A stretch of DNA of 14,374 nt from NCBI GenBank assembly GCA_036396755.1, contig DASWKG010000068.1, positions 1 to 14,374 on the forward strand, read 5' to 3'. Below the pieces are notes generated by a model. That model did no database searches. It had not been told where the DNA came from and saw only the letters and a program-made list of their open reading frames with translations. The DNA is from DASWKG01 sp036396755. Its GTDB lineage: Bacteria > Actinomycetota > UBA4738 > CALAEC01. Position 1 is the first letter of the stretch. Each line of letters starts with the position of its first letter. Below, piece by piece: positions 6,443 through 14,048 of this stretch. A program made the translations under genes and the position numbers.

Positions 6443-8842
6443 ATGGGGTTCAAGCACCAGCGACTTGGCCCGAGGCTCGTCGAGGCGGCTCGGGCCGGGG
6501 ACCGGAACCGCGACGTGCACGTGGTTCTCGGGGGCACTGGGGCGGTCGGCGGCACCGCCGTCCTCCAGATGATCTCCCTCTACGAGGAGATGTTCTCGAT
6601 CGAGCGGCCCGCGCCCGACGATGTGCCCGTCCTCGTCGCCACCGGCACCACGGCGAACGAGCTGAGCGCGTTCACCCGGCGGCTTTTCCGATTCATCGAG
6701 TCCCGCCATGGGGCGGCGCTGCTCCCCGAGCGGGTCCGGAGCGGATATCTGCTGTCCAGCGGCGTGTTCGTTGCCCTCGAGCGCTTCGCGGTCGAGGCGG
6801 TTCCCGGTCTCGGCCGCGTCGGCCAAGTCCCCCCCGAGCAGCGCTCGCAGATGCTCGCGGACCTCCTCGAGCGCCTGGGTGCGGGAGACGACCCGGCGCG
6901 GGCGCTGGCCGAGGCGGTGTCGGCGGCCCGCCCGTTCTCGGAGTTCCTGGTCCGCTTCCGGGACGCGCACATGGATGGCGGCCGCCTCCGTTCGGTCGTC
7001 GTCGGGATCCCGATCCCGAGCCTCGTGGCGTACCACCAGCGTGAGCTCGATACGGCCGCCGAACACGTCCCGGGATTGAGCGCCGAGGGGGTGGCCGACC
7101 TCAAAGACCGCTTCGTGCGGGCGCTCCGCGACGACCTCGTCACCGTGCAGGAGTCGCTGGCCGACACCGTCCTGATCGCACACACCACCGGCGTCGGCGG
7201 GATGGAGGACGCGCGTTCGGGTGGCCCCACGCAGATCCGCCTCGGGTTCGCGCACGCGGCGCTCGACCGTGCCCTCGCCGAGAAAGCACGGTTCGCTCAG
7301 GCGCTCACGGACCTCTACTCCGAGGCGGGCCTCAAGGTGCTCGTGACGGCGGCGGCGATCGGCATCGACGAGGTGCGGGTCCGCGAGCGGGTGCCGCTCC
7401 ATCGGGGCCTCCGTCAGGCGCTCTTCGACGCGCCGGTAGAGGTCTTCCCCGGGTCCCGCGAGTCGCAGCCCTCGGCATCGAAGGAGAGCCGGCGCGCCGG
7501 CCGGCCCGTCCCGGCGGCTCAGTTCCTGCGCGTGTTCCCGCCGCTCACCGTCCCCCTCGACGATCCAACGGGCGGGGCCGTCACGTTCGAGCGGGGCGAG
7601 GACCTCGAGCCCTCGTACGTGATCCGAAGCGGCGAGAACGGGTTCTTCAGCGTTGCCAACGCCGAGACGCTCTACCGCGTGATGAAGGTGGCGTCGGCAA
7701 GCGAGCTCGGCCTCCTGCTGGCCACGGTCGCCCTGTTCGGCGACGACGCGGAGCGTCCGTGGTTCCCCGGGAACGTCTGCTACTACGCCGAGACCGAGAA
7801 CGCGCGGCAGGTGTTCGAGTTCCTCGCCCAGCCCACGCTCCGGGCCGCGCAGCTCTCGGGGCTGGAGCCGGTCGCGCTCCAGGACCTCGGGGGAGCGAAG
7901 CACCAGGGCGAGATGCACACGCTTGGCCTCCTCATGCTGCTCCACCGCCTGCGGACGCTCGACGTCGATGCCATCGACCCGTACGTCGACCTGCCCCGGT
8001 TCGATGCCCGGGGCTTCTTCGTTGCGCGGTCCCGTCCGCTTACGTTCGAGGAGCTGGTGTCTTGGGACGAGGCCGCGCTCGCGCGGGACCTGCAGGTGCT
8101 CGCCGGCGCGGAGCGGGCGGAGGACCTCCTTCCGCTGACGCCGCTCAGGCGCCGCGAGCTCTTCCCGCGCCGGACCGAGGCACTCCGCCGCGTGCTCGAG
8201 GAGGTGCTGCGGGCCGTCTGGACCCCGCCGTCGCTCGGCTCACCCGTGCTGTTCGAGCGTGACGGGCGAAGCTTCCTCCGTACCGGGTACTTCGTGGCGC
8301 CGCTCGACCTCATCGTCGGGGAGCGAGACGCGGTGTCGGTGGCGCTCCACAAGGCGCACGCGGAGAGTGGCAACGCGTGCTCGTTCGAGGACTACCGCGA
8401 CTACCACCTGTGCGTGGGCGGCTTCGTCGACCTTCGTCCGCACGCGATCGTCTGCACGGGTCGGAGCGACCAGGAGGACCTAACCGGGCGCGTGGCCAGG
8501 TTCGCGGACGAGGCCTCGCTGCGGGAGCACCTCCGAGCCGTCGAGCCGTACTCGTTCTTCTCCACCTGCGGTCTGGTGGCCGTGCTCCACCGGCTCCGAT
8601 CGCTCCACGGCCTGCTGCACGAGGCGATGCTCGAGCTCGGCAGCCTCCAGGAGTTCCGCTGGTCCATGCCGCGCGACGCGGCCGGCCACCTCGTGCTGGT
8701 CCCGGGGGTGGTCGAGGCGTTCCGCCTGATCGCCGAGGGGCTGGAGAAGGCGACCGGCACCGAGCGGCTCGACGGCATCTGGGGCTACGAGCGGCGGCCG
8801 GTTCCCGATCGCCGCGGAGAGATCCCCGGGCTCGAGCGCTAA
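6443..8842 (+). CDS. Large uncharacterised protein with N-terminal Rossmann-like motif
   Basis: I do not recognise this 799-residue protein. It starts at ATG 6443 after GGGAGGG. Near the N terminus is a beta strand followed by a glycine-rich turn, VHVVLGGTGAVGGTA (about residues 25-39), and then VPVLVATGTTANE, which together look like a nucleotide-binding alpha/beta fold. Around 233-255 an ADTVLIAHTTGVGGMED stretch is followed by a helical segment and VLVTAAAIGIDEVRVRERV, which could be a later part of the same fold. The C-terminal half (about 440-799) is mixed alpha/beta with conserved-looking blocks such as GNVCYYAETENARQVFEFL, EDYRDYHLCVGGF and VEPYSFFSTCGLVAVLHRL. There is no signal peptide or membrane segment, so it should be cytoplasmic. 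It is a single-gene unit with its own likely promoter, between a terminator and a convergent gene. An NAD(P)-dependent dehydrogenase-like activity is possible but unproven. Confidence 0.85.
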   Translation: MGFKHQRLGPRLVEAARAGDRNRDVHVVLGGTGAVGGTAVLQMISLYEEMFSIERPAPDDVPVLVATGTTANELSAFTRRLFRFIESRHGAALLPERVRSGYLLSSGVFVALERFAVEAVPGLGRVGQVPPEQRSQMLADLLERLGAGDDPARALAEAVSAARPFSEFLVRFRDAHMDGGRLRSVVVGIPIPSLVAYHQRELDTAAEHVPGLSAEGVADLKDRFVRALRDDLVTVQESLADTVLIAHTTGVGGMEDARSGGPTQIRLGFAHAALDRALAEKARFAQALTDLYSEAGLKVLVTAAAIGIDEVRVRERVPLHRGLRQALFDAPVEVFPGSRESQPSASKESRRAGRPVPAAQFLRVFPPLTVPLDDPTGGAVTFERGEDLEPSYVIRSGENGFFSVANAETLYRVMKVASASELGLLLATVALFGDDAERPWFPGNVCYYAETENARQVFEFLAQPTLRAAQLSGLEPVALQDLGGAKHQGEMHTLGLLMLLHRLRTLDVDAIDPYVDLPRFDARGFFVARSRPLTFEELVSWDEAALARDLQVLAGAERAEDLLPLTPLRRRELFPRRTEALRRVLEEVLRAVWTPPSLGSPVLFERDGRSFLRTGYFVAPLDLIVGERDAVSVALHKAHAESGNACSFEDYRDYHLCVGGFVDLRPHAIVCTGRSDQEDLTGRVARFADEASLREHLRAVEPYSFFSTCGLVAVLHRLRSLHGLLHEAMLELGSLQEFRWSMPRDAAGHLVLVPGVVEAFRLIAEGLEKATGTERLDGIWGYERRPVPDRRGEIPGLER

Positions 8843-9360
8843 GCGCGCCGGGGTGCTTTGACCGTGAGCGCGTCCGGGATGTCGACCTGACCGACCTCCT
8901 CGAGGGTCAGGCAGCCCGAGATGATCGTGTTCCAGGCGAACCCGCGGACGTCGATCGTGCCGGCTCGAGTGGACGTGGGGATCGGGATCTCGACGAGGGC
9001 TCTGCCCTGGTCGTCGGTCTCGGCGAGCGCCGCGGCCGGGGTGGGCTCGAGGGGGAGCCACACCGCCGCCCGGACGCCGGCGGCGGGGACCCGGGCCGGC
9101 AGGTCGAGGCCCGGCCCGAGCCCGCCCGGCCTTCCGCTGCCCGGCCTGCTCACGACCACCTCGAAGCGCGCCCGCTGTCCCACCCGCACCACGTCGGCCG
9201 TGGGGTCGACCGACACGTGCAGGTTGTCGACGCTGACGGTCGTGTCCCGATCGCAGGCGGCGGTCGTCACGGTGGTGTCCGCCGCATGGACGGGGACGGG
9301 CGCGAGTGCCGCAAGCAGCGCCGTCGCGAGGAGCGCCGACCTCCGCATCCGCCTGCTCAT
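8839..9360 (-). CDS. Small secreted protein of unknown function
   Basis: This 173-residue protein starts at ATG 9360, four bases after AGGAGG on the minus strand (9365-9370). It has a clear Sec signal peptide: MSRRMRRSALLATALLAAL followed by APVPVHA, with predicted cleavage near VHA-A (about residue 26). The mature part of about 147 residues is rich in Val, Thr and Ala, with alternating patterns (VSVDNLHVSVD, RARFEVVVSR, GTIDVRGFAWNTII) that suggest an all-beta, immunoglobulin-like domain. Two Cys, one near the mature N terminus (AACDRD) and one near the end (SGCLTL), could form a disulfide. I recognise no family or enzyme motif. It is divergent from the amine oxidase gene, and its TAG stop overlaps the TAA stop of the 799-residue protein gene. 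A periplasmic or cell-wall role is likely; a cargo-binding or structural function is only a guess. Confidence 0.8.
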   Translation of the reverse strand: MSRRMRRSALLATALLAALAPVPVHAADTTVTTAACDRDTTVSVDNLHVSVDPTADVVRVGQRARFEVVVSRPGSGRPGGLGPGLDLPARVPAAGVRAAVWLPLEPTPAAALAETDDQGRALVEIPIPTSTRAGTIDVRGFAWNTIISGCLTLEEVGQVDIPDALTVKAPRRA

Positions 9361-9444
9361 CGCTCCTCCTGGTCGTATCCCCGGGATCCGTTCCCCCTTC
9401 TCTGGGTTCGACGCGCTCACGGCCGGTACCTTCCGCGCGCGGGG

Positions 9445-9455
9445 CCGTATCCTGG
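9445..9455 (+). promoter_or_regulatory. Putative promoter -10 region CCGTATCCTGG
   Basis: TATCCT at 9448-9453 lies 25 bases before ATG 9479, with the ribosome binding site GGGAGG in between. The 11-base string is identical to 5069-5079. The 118-base gap 9361-9478 separates divergent genes, so it should also hold the promoter of the minus-strand gene. I see only a weak GGATAC there. Confidence 0.35.
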
Positions 9456-9478
9456 GCCTGCCCGGCTCGGGAGGTTCG

Positions 9479-11002
9479 ATGGCGCGAGGGAAGTGGCGGG
9501 GCGGAGCCGACGACCGCTCCATGCGGCCGCCGGTCCTCGGCCGCCGCGAGGTGCTGCGGCGGGGGATCGGGATGGGTGCCGGCCTGCTCGCGGGCGGCGC
9601 CCTGGGAGCGGGGAGACCTCGGCGAGCCCCCGCCCGCGATCGGACGTCCGAGGCCGACCCCAGGGTGGTGGTGGTGGGGGCCGGCCTCGCGGGCCTCGCC
9701 GCCGCCCATCGCATCCACCGGCTCGCCGGGTGGGTTCCCGAGGTGTACGAGGCGCAGGATCGGGTCGGCGGCCGCGTGCGGACGATCCGCGGCCTCGCCG
9801 GGGGCCGCACCGCAGAGGCCGGCGGCGGCGGCATCAGCACGGGCGACGCGGTCATCCGCGGGCTCTGCGACGAGCTCGGCCTGCCGCCGCTCGCCGACAC
9901 CTGGAGCGGGTATCCGGACGGGCCGGAGGTGAGCTTCTACCTCGGCCGCCGCCGGGCGTGGGGCCGCATCGGCGACGGCGTGCGCGAAGTTCGCTCCGCG
10001 GCGTCGCGAGCGTGGGTCGAGATCGGCCGCCGCATCCCGACCCACCGGAACGCGAACGCCTCCGCTCGCCGCTACGACCGGATGACGGTCGCCGACTTCG
10101 TCCGCGAGCACACCTCCTCTCGCGTGGCGCGCGCGTATCTCGAGCAGGAGTTCTCGATGGAGTACGGGGGCCCGGCCGACCGCGCCAGCGCGCTCCATCT
10201 GATCCTCGAGTCGGCCGGCTTCTGGGGGCCCGCGCGCAACTACGACGAGCGGCTGGCGGTGCCCGGCGGGAACGACACGGTGGCCTCCGCGCTCGAGGAG
10301 GCGCTCCCGCCGGGAGCGGTGCGCCGAGGACAGGCGCTCGTCGCGGTCCGCGCCGACGCGGGCGGGGCGACGCTCACGTTCGACGAGGACGGCGTCGCGC
10401 ACGACGTGGCCGCGGACGTCGTGGTGCTGGCCATCCCGTTCTCGACGCTCCGGCTGGCCGATCTCTCGGGCGCGGAGCTGTCGCCGGTGAAGCTCCGGGC
10501 GATCGACGAGACCGGCATCGGGACCGGCGTGAAGATGAACCTGCAGTTCGAGCCGCGCCCGTGGGCCCGGCACGGCGACAGCGGCGACGCGAACACCGAC
10601 CTCGTCATCGGGACCACCTGGCAGTCGAGCGAGCAGCAGGGCCCGTCGGTGCTGGTCTCGCTCTCGAACCTCACGCGAGCGACGGGGGTCGCGCACGGGA
10701 CGGCGCCGCCGGAGGTGCTGGAGGCCGCGCTCGACGCGATCGAGATGCTGTGGCCGGGCGCGAGGGCCGACTTCGTGGACGGTCAGGCCTATCTCGACGA
10801 GTGGCCGTCGGACCCCTGGGCGCTCGGAAGCTACTCGTTCTCCCCGCCCGGCGGCTTCACCTCGTATGGGGGAGCGGAGGCGGGGGCGTCCGGGCCGCTG
10901 CACTTCGCCGGCGAGCACACCGCGCCGTACGCGAAGGGCGGAACCATGGAGGGCGCGGTGCGGTCGGGCGAGCGCGCGGCCCGCGAGGTGGTGGGGGCGT
11001 GA
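9479..11002 (+). CDS. Flavin-dependent amine oxidase with Tat-type leader
   Basis: This 507-residue enzyme of the flavin amine oxidase family (PF01593) starts at ATG 9479, five bases after GGGAGG. A twin-arginine motif (GRREVLRRGIG, about 21-31) and a Gly/Ala/Leu-rich stretch (to about 44) indicate Tat export. FAD binding is shown by VVVVGAGLAGLAAAH (about 63-77), EAQDRVGGRV (91-100) and the C-terminal HFAGEHTAPYAKGGTMEGAV (about 475-494). WPSDPWALGSYSF is another family hallmark. Such enzymes oxidise primary or secondary amines or L-amino acids to imines with release of hydrogen peroxide. No Cys is present at the C-terminal site where eukaryotic MAO links FAD covalently. The segment after the FAD ribose site reads AEAGGGGISTGD, unlike the usual GG-W-I-G, so substrate choice is uncertain. 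Its TGA overlaps the ATG of the M28 peptidase gene (TGATG), so the two are coupled. Confidence 0.92.
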   Translation: MARGKWRGGADDRSMRPPVLGRREVLRRGIGMGAGLLAGGALGAGRPRRAPARDRTSEADPRVVVVGAGLAGLAAAHRIHRLAGWVPEVYEAQDRVGGRVRTIRGLAGGRTAEAGGGGISTGDAVIRGLCDELGLPPLADTWSGYPDGPEVSFYLGRRRAWGRIGDGVREVRSAASRAWVEIGRRIPTHRNANASARRYDRMTVADFVREHTSSRVARAYLEQEFSMEYGGPADRASALHLILESAGFWGPARNYDERLAVPGGNDTVASALEEALPPGAVRRGQALVAVRADAGGATLTFDEDGVAHDVAADVVVLAIPFSTLRLADLSGAELSPVKLRAIDETGIGTGVKMNLQFEPRPWARHGDSGDANTDLVIGTTWQSSEQQGPSVLVSLSNLTRATGVAHGTAPPEVLEAALDAIEMLWPGARADFVDGQAYLDEWPSDPWALGSYSFSPPGGFTSYGGAEAGASGPLHFAGEHTAPYAKGGTMEGAVRSGERAAREVVGA

Positions 11003-11910
11003 TGGAGCGGAGGAGCCTGGCGATGCTCGTCGCGCTGTCGCTCGCGATGCCGGCCGGCGCGATGGGCGGCCCGGCCGAGCCCACGAGGGCGTCCTCGGTG
11101 CTGCCGGACGAGCCTCCTCGCTTCTCCGGGCAGCTTGCGATGCGACACGTCCGGCGGCTCGCCGAGCGGATCGGGCCGAGGGTTCGGGCGACGCGCGGCG
11201 AGCGGCGGGCCGCACGCTACGTCGCGCGGCAGCTGGAGTCGTACGGCTACCGGACGCGGACCCGCACCTTCCCCGTCGACGGCGGCCGGTCGCGGAACGT
11301 CGTGGGCTGGTGGCCCGGCGCCGAGCCGTACCCGCTGATCGTCGGTGGCCACGTGGACTCGGTCCCGGGTTCGCCGGGCGCGAACGACAACGCGTCCGGC
11401 ATCGCGGTGATGCTGGAGGCCGCGCGCGTCATCGCCGGGCTCGAGCCCGCGGGGCTCGTGCGGTTCGTCGCGTTCGGGTCGGAGGAGCTCGGGGCCGACG
11501 GGAGCCACCACGCGGGCTCTTCCGCCTTCGTCCGGGGGCTCGGCCGGGGGGGCCGGCGGGAGCTCGCCGGGATGATGTCGGTCGACATGGTCGCCGACGG
11601 CCGCCCGCTGCTCGTGACCACGGCCGGCATCGGGCCCGATCTGCTCGCGAGGATCGCCGCGAACCGGCTGCGGCGCGAGGGCGTGGCCGTGGCCCGCCGC
11701 ACGACCTGCGACTGCTCCGACAACGGCCCCTTCGAGCGGGCCGGCATCCCCGCCGCGTCCGTCTGGTCGGGCGACGAGCCCGATCACCACCAGCCGACCG
11801 ACACGATCGAGAACCTCTTCCGCCGCGACCTGTTCCGCTCGGGCCGGGCCCTCCGGGCCTTCGTCCTCTCCGTCGACGACGCCCTCCTCGCCCGCCTCCG
11901 CCGCGCCTGA
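11002..11910 (+). CDS. Secreted M28-family zinc aminopeptidase
   Basis: This 302-residue peptidase starts at ATG 11002 inside the TGATG overlap with the amine oxidase gene. A signal peptide is visible (SLAMLVALSLAMPAGAMG, about residues 5-22). All five expected di-zinc ligands of M28 enzymes can be seen: His and Asp in GGHVDSVPGS (His is the ligand, Asp is catalytic), the bridging Asp in GANDNASG, Glu-Glu in FGSEELGADG (general base and ligand), Asp in SVDMVADG, and His in DHHQPTDT. A paired Cys motif (TTCDCSDNG) is near the C-terminal ligand. M28 aminopeptidases release N-terminal residues from peptides. Together with the amine oxidase it could form an extracytoplasmic pathway that frees amino acids or amines and then oxidises them. 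That link is inferred from the gene coupling alone. Confidence 0.93.
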   Translation: MERRSLAMLVALSLAMPAGAMGGPAEPTRASSVLPDEPPRFSGQLAMRHVRRLAERIGPRVRATRGERRAARYVARQLESYGYRTRTRTFPVDGGRSRNVVGWWPGAEPYPLIVGGHVDSVPGSPGANDNASGIAVMLEAARVIAGLEPAGLVRFVAFGSEELGADGSHHAGSSAFVRGLGRGGRRELAGMMSVDMVADGRPLLVTTAGIGPDLLARIAANRLRREGVAVARRTTCDCSDNGPFERAGIPAASVWSGDEPDHHQPTDTIENLFRRDLFRSGRALRAFVLSVDDALLARLRRA

Positions 11911-11915
11911 GGAGA

Positions 11916-11921
11916 TAGGCT
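11916..11921 (+). promoter_or_regulatory. Putative -10 box TAGGCT for a leaderless ccm transcript
   Basis: TAGGCT ends 9 bases before the ccmA GTG at 11931, so transcription would begin at or next to the start codon. There is no ribosome binding site in the 9-base gap. The M28 stop lies just 5 bases upstream of the box, so read-through from the peptidase gene is also possible. Confidence 0.4.
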
Positions 11922-11930
11922 GTAGCCCGC

Positions 11931-12626
11931 GTGGCTTCCCCTCCCACATCCAGCGCGCTCACCGGGCGCGAGCCTCACCGCGGGGCCGCCGAGGCCGCCG
12001 TGGAGCTCGCGTCGATCACGCGCGTCTTCGGCTCGACCCCGGCCCTGGTCCGCGTCGACCTGCGCGTCGAGCCCGGGGAGGTGCTGCTCGTTCGAGGGGC
12101 GAACGGCGCCGGGAAGAGCACCCTGCTTCGGGTCGTCGCGACCGCGCTGTCGCCCACCTACGGGGGTGGTCGGGTGCTCGGCCACGACCTCGCGACCGAG
12201 CGCGACGGTATCCGAGCCCGGACCGAGCTGCTCGGCCACCGCACCCGCCTCTACGAGGACCTCACGGCTGAGGAGAACCTCGTCTTCGCGTGCCGGATGC
12301 ACGGGATCGACCCGGCGGGGGCTCCCGGGGCGCTGGAGCGGGTGGGGCTCGAGCGCGCCGCGCGCGATCGCGTGCGCGGGTTCTCCCAGGGGATGCGCCA
12401 GCGCGTGGCGCTGGCCCGGCTCCTGCTCCGCGCGCCCGACCTCCTCCTGCTCGACGAGCCCTACGCGGGGCTCGACGACGACGGCCGCGGGCTGGTCGAC
12501 CGCGAGGTGGCCGGCGCGCGTGCCGCCGGGCGGACGGTCGTCCTCGCGACCCACGAGCCGATGGCGGCGGCGCTCGCGACGCGCTCGGTGACGATGGACG
12601 GCGGGCGCCTGCGGGAGGATGAGTGA
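11931..12626 (+). CDS. ccmA: Cytochrome c maturation ABC transporter ATPase CcmA
   Basis: This 231-residue ABC ATPase starts at GTG 11931. Visible motifs are Walker A GANGAGKST (56-64), the signature FSQGMRQRVALAR (151-163), Walker B LLLLDEP (171-177), a D-loop GLDD (180-183) and the switch His in ATHEP (208). The motif EDLTAEENL is common in CcmA proteins. CcmA is the ATPase of the CcmABCD complex, which releases holo-CcmE from CcmC-bound heme in System I cytochrome c biogenesis. The identity is strongly supported by the ccmB, ccmC, ccmD and ccmE genes that follow. The first 23 residues precede the usual start of the domain, and an in-frame GTG at 12000 is an alternative start. The TAGGCT box supports the upstream one. 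Its last four bases overlap ccmB (GTGA). Confidence 0.92.
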   Translation: MASPPTSSALTGREPHRGAAEAAVELASITRVFGSTPALVRVDLRVEPGEVLLVRGANGAGKSTLLRVVATALSPTYGGGRVLGHDLATERDGIRARTELLGHRTRLYEDLTAEENLVFACRMHGIDPAGAPGALERVGLERAARDRVRGFSQGMRQRVALARLLLRAPDLLLLDEPYAGLDDDGRGLVDREVAGARAAGRTVVLATHEPMAAALATRSVTMDGGRLREDE

Positions 12627-13294
12627 CGCTCGTTCGCCGGTCGCTGACGATCGCGGCGAAGGACCTCCGCATCGAGCTGCGCGGGCGCCACGCGACCGCC
12701 GCGGTGCTGCCGTTCGCGGCGACGATGCTCGTCGTGTTCGGGCTCGCGCTCGGGCCCGGCCGCGACCTCCTGCGCGAGACCGCGCCGGGCCTCCTGTGGG
12801 TCGCGGTGCTCTTCTCGTCGGTGCTCTCGTTCCGGCAGGCCTACCTCGCCGAGACCGAGGACGGCGCGCTCGAGGGGCTGGTGCTCTCTCCGGTCGACCG
12901 GGCCGCCGTCTTCCTCGGCAAGGGCGCCGCGGTGCTCGCGGGGCTGCTCGCACTCGAGGCGGTCGCGCTCGTACTCGTCGTGGCGCTGTTCGACCTGCCG
13001 CTCGGCGCGCCCGCCGTGCTCGCCGCCGCGTTCGCGCTCGGAACGATCGGGCTCTCGGCGGTGGGCAGCCTCTTCGGAGCGCTCGCCCAGTCGGCGCGCG
13101 CGCGCGAGGCGGTCATCCCCGTGCTGGTGCTCCCGCTCGCGGTGCCGGTCCTCCTCGCCGGGGTGCGGGCGACGGCGCTGGCCTCGGCCGGGCGCGGGGG
13201 AGAGGCGGCGTCGTGGCTCGGGCTGCTCGCCGCGTTCGACGTGGTGTTCGTCGTCCTCGGTATCTTGGTCTTCGAGCACCTCCTGGAGGACTGA
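12623..13294 (+). CDS. ccmB: Heme exporter membrane subunit CcmB
   Basis: This 223-residue integral membrane protein starts at GTG 12623, inside the ccmA stop (GTGA) and about five bases after GGGAGGA. It has the usual CcmB length and about six hydrophobic segments (near 27-45, 54-72, 98-122, 127-152, 163-182 and 198-217). The family pattern is clear: an N-terminal RRSLTIAAKDLRIELR, then AETEDGALEGLVLSPVDR (about 76-93) on a cytoplasmic loop, and a glycine/serine-rich fourth helix. CcmB partners CcmA in the CcmABCD complex in the cytoplasmic membrane. The gene order and overlaps indicate a single transcript with ccmA and ccmC, and ccmC starts one base after its stop. Confidence 0.92.
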   Translation: MTLVRRSLTIAAKDLRIELRGRHATAAVLPFAATMLVVFGLALGPGRDLLRETAPGLLWVAVLFSSVLSFRQAYLAETEDGALEGLVLSPVDRAAVFLGKGAAVLAGLLALEAVALVLVVALFDLPLGAPAVLAAAFALGTIGLSAVGSLFGALAQSARAREAVIPVLVLPLAVPVLLAGVRATALASAGRGGEAASWLGLLAAFDVVFVVLGILVFEHLLED

Positions 13295-13295
13295 G

Positions 13296-14048
13296 ATGAG
13301 GACCCTCGGACACCTGGCCGCGCGGCGCGGGGAGCGCCTCCTCGGCTGGCTGACGCTGGGCGCGCTCGGGGCATCGGCCGTGCTGTCCCTCGTGGTGGCG
13401 CCGCCCGACGCGGAGCAGGGCGACGTGCAGCGCCTCATGTACGTTCATGTGCCCGCCGCGTGGCTCGCGTACCTCGCGTTCACCGTCGTGTTCGTCGCGA
13501 GCATCGCGTACCTCCGAACGAAGCGGACGCGATGGGACCGCCTCGCCGCCGCGTCGGCCGAGGTGGGGGTGCTGTTCACGGCGCTCACCATCGTGCTGGG
13601 TTCCCTGTGGGGGAAGCCGATCTGGGGGACCTGGTGGACCTGGGACCCGCGCCTCACGACGACCGCGGTGCTGCTCCTGATCTACGTCGGCTACCTCGCG
13701 GTACGACGGCTGCCCGAGAGCCCGGCCCGGCGCGCGCGGTGGTCGGCGGTGATCGGCATCGCCGGCTTCGTGAACGTGCCCATCGTGCACCTGTCGGTGG
13801 TGTGGTGGCGGTCGCTGCACCAGGACCCGACCATCATCCGGCTCGGCGCCCCCACGCTCGACGCGACGATGCTCGTCGCGCTCCTCGCCGGCGTCGCCGC
13901 GTTCACCGTCGCGTACTCCTACCTCGTGGCCCTGCGGCTTCGCGTGGGACGGCTCGAGGAGGCGCTGATCGGCGAGGCGCTCTCCGTCCGGCCCGAGGAG
14001 CCGCGGCCGCGCGCCGCCGTGGCCGCCGAGGAGGCCGACGGTGGATAA
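13296..14048 (+). CDS. ccmC: Heme-handling protein CcmC
   Basis: This 250-residue membrane protein starts at ATG 13296 after GGAGGA (13285-13290). It contains the tryptophan-rich WWD heme-binding motif PIWGTWWTWDPRLTT (about 108-122), the first axial-ligand type His in LMYVHVPAAW (51), and a second His in NVPIVHLSVVWWRSLHQ (165, with 175 following). About six membrane segments are visible. In System I, CcmC presents heme on the outer face of the membrane and attaches it to CcmE. The C-terminal tail (about 228-250) is rich in Glu, Ala and Pro and looks like a low-complexity cytoplasmic extension. Its last eight bases overlap ccmD, consistent with translational coupling. Confidence 0.94.
   Translation: MRTLGHLAARRGERLLGWLTLGALGASAVLSLVVAPPDAEQGDVQRLMYVHVPAAWLAYLAFTVVFVASIAYLRTKRTRWDRLAAASAEVGVLFTALTIVLGSLWGKPIWGTWWTWDPRLTTTAVLLLIYVGYLAVRRLPESPARRARWSAVIGIAGFVNVPIVHLSVVWWRSLHQDPTIIRLGAPTLDATMLVALLAGVAAFTVAYSYLVALRLRVGRLEEALIGEALSVRPEEPRPRAAVAAEEADGG
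14028..14034 (+). promoter_or_regulatory. Ribosome binding site of ccmD inside ccmC
   Basis: GAGGAGG lies within the end of ccmC, six bases before GTG 14041. It is the evidence that this very short gene is translated from that GTG. Confidence 0.7.

Noticed and set aside
5023..6555. A 510-codon minus-strand open frame opposite the calcium-binding protein gene
   Set aside because: It is valine-rich low-complexity protein produced by reading Asp/Gly/Lys repeat codons in reverse. It runs through the terminator and has no ribosome binding site or domain.
8377..11001. An in-frame upstream extension of the M28 peptidase frame
   Set aside because: The extension covers the 799-residue protein end, a minus-strand gene and the amine oxidase gene. 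The signal peptide at ATG 11002 marks the real start.
8480..11215. A 911-codon minus-strand open frame across the amine oxidase region
   Set aside because: It is a shadow frame typical of high-GC DNA, rich in Arg, Ala and Pro, and it overlaps three well-supported genes.
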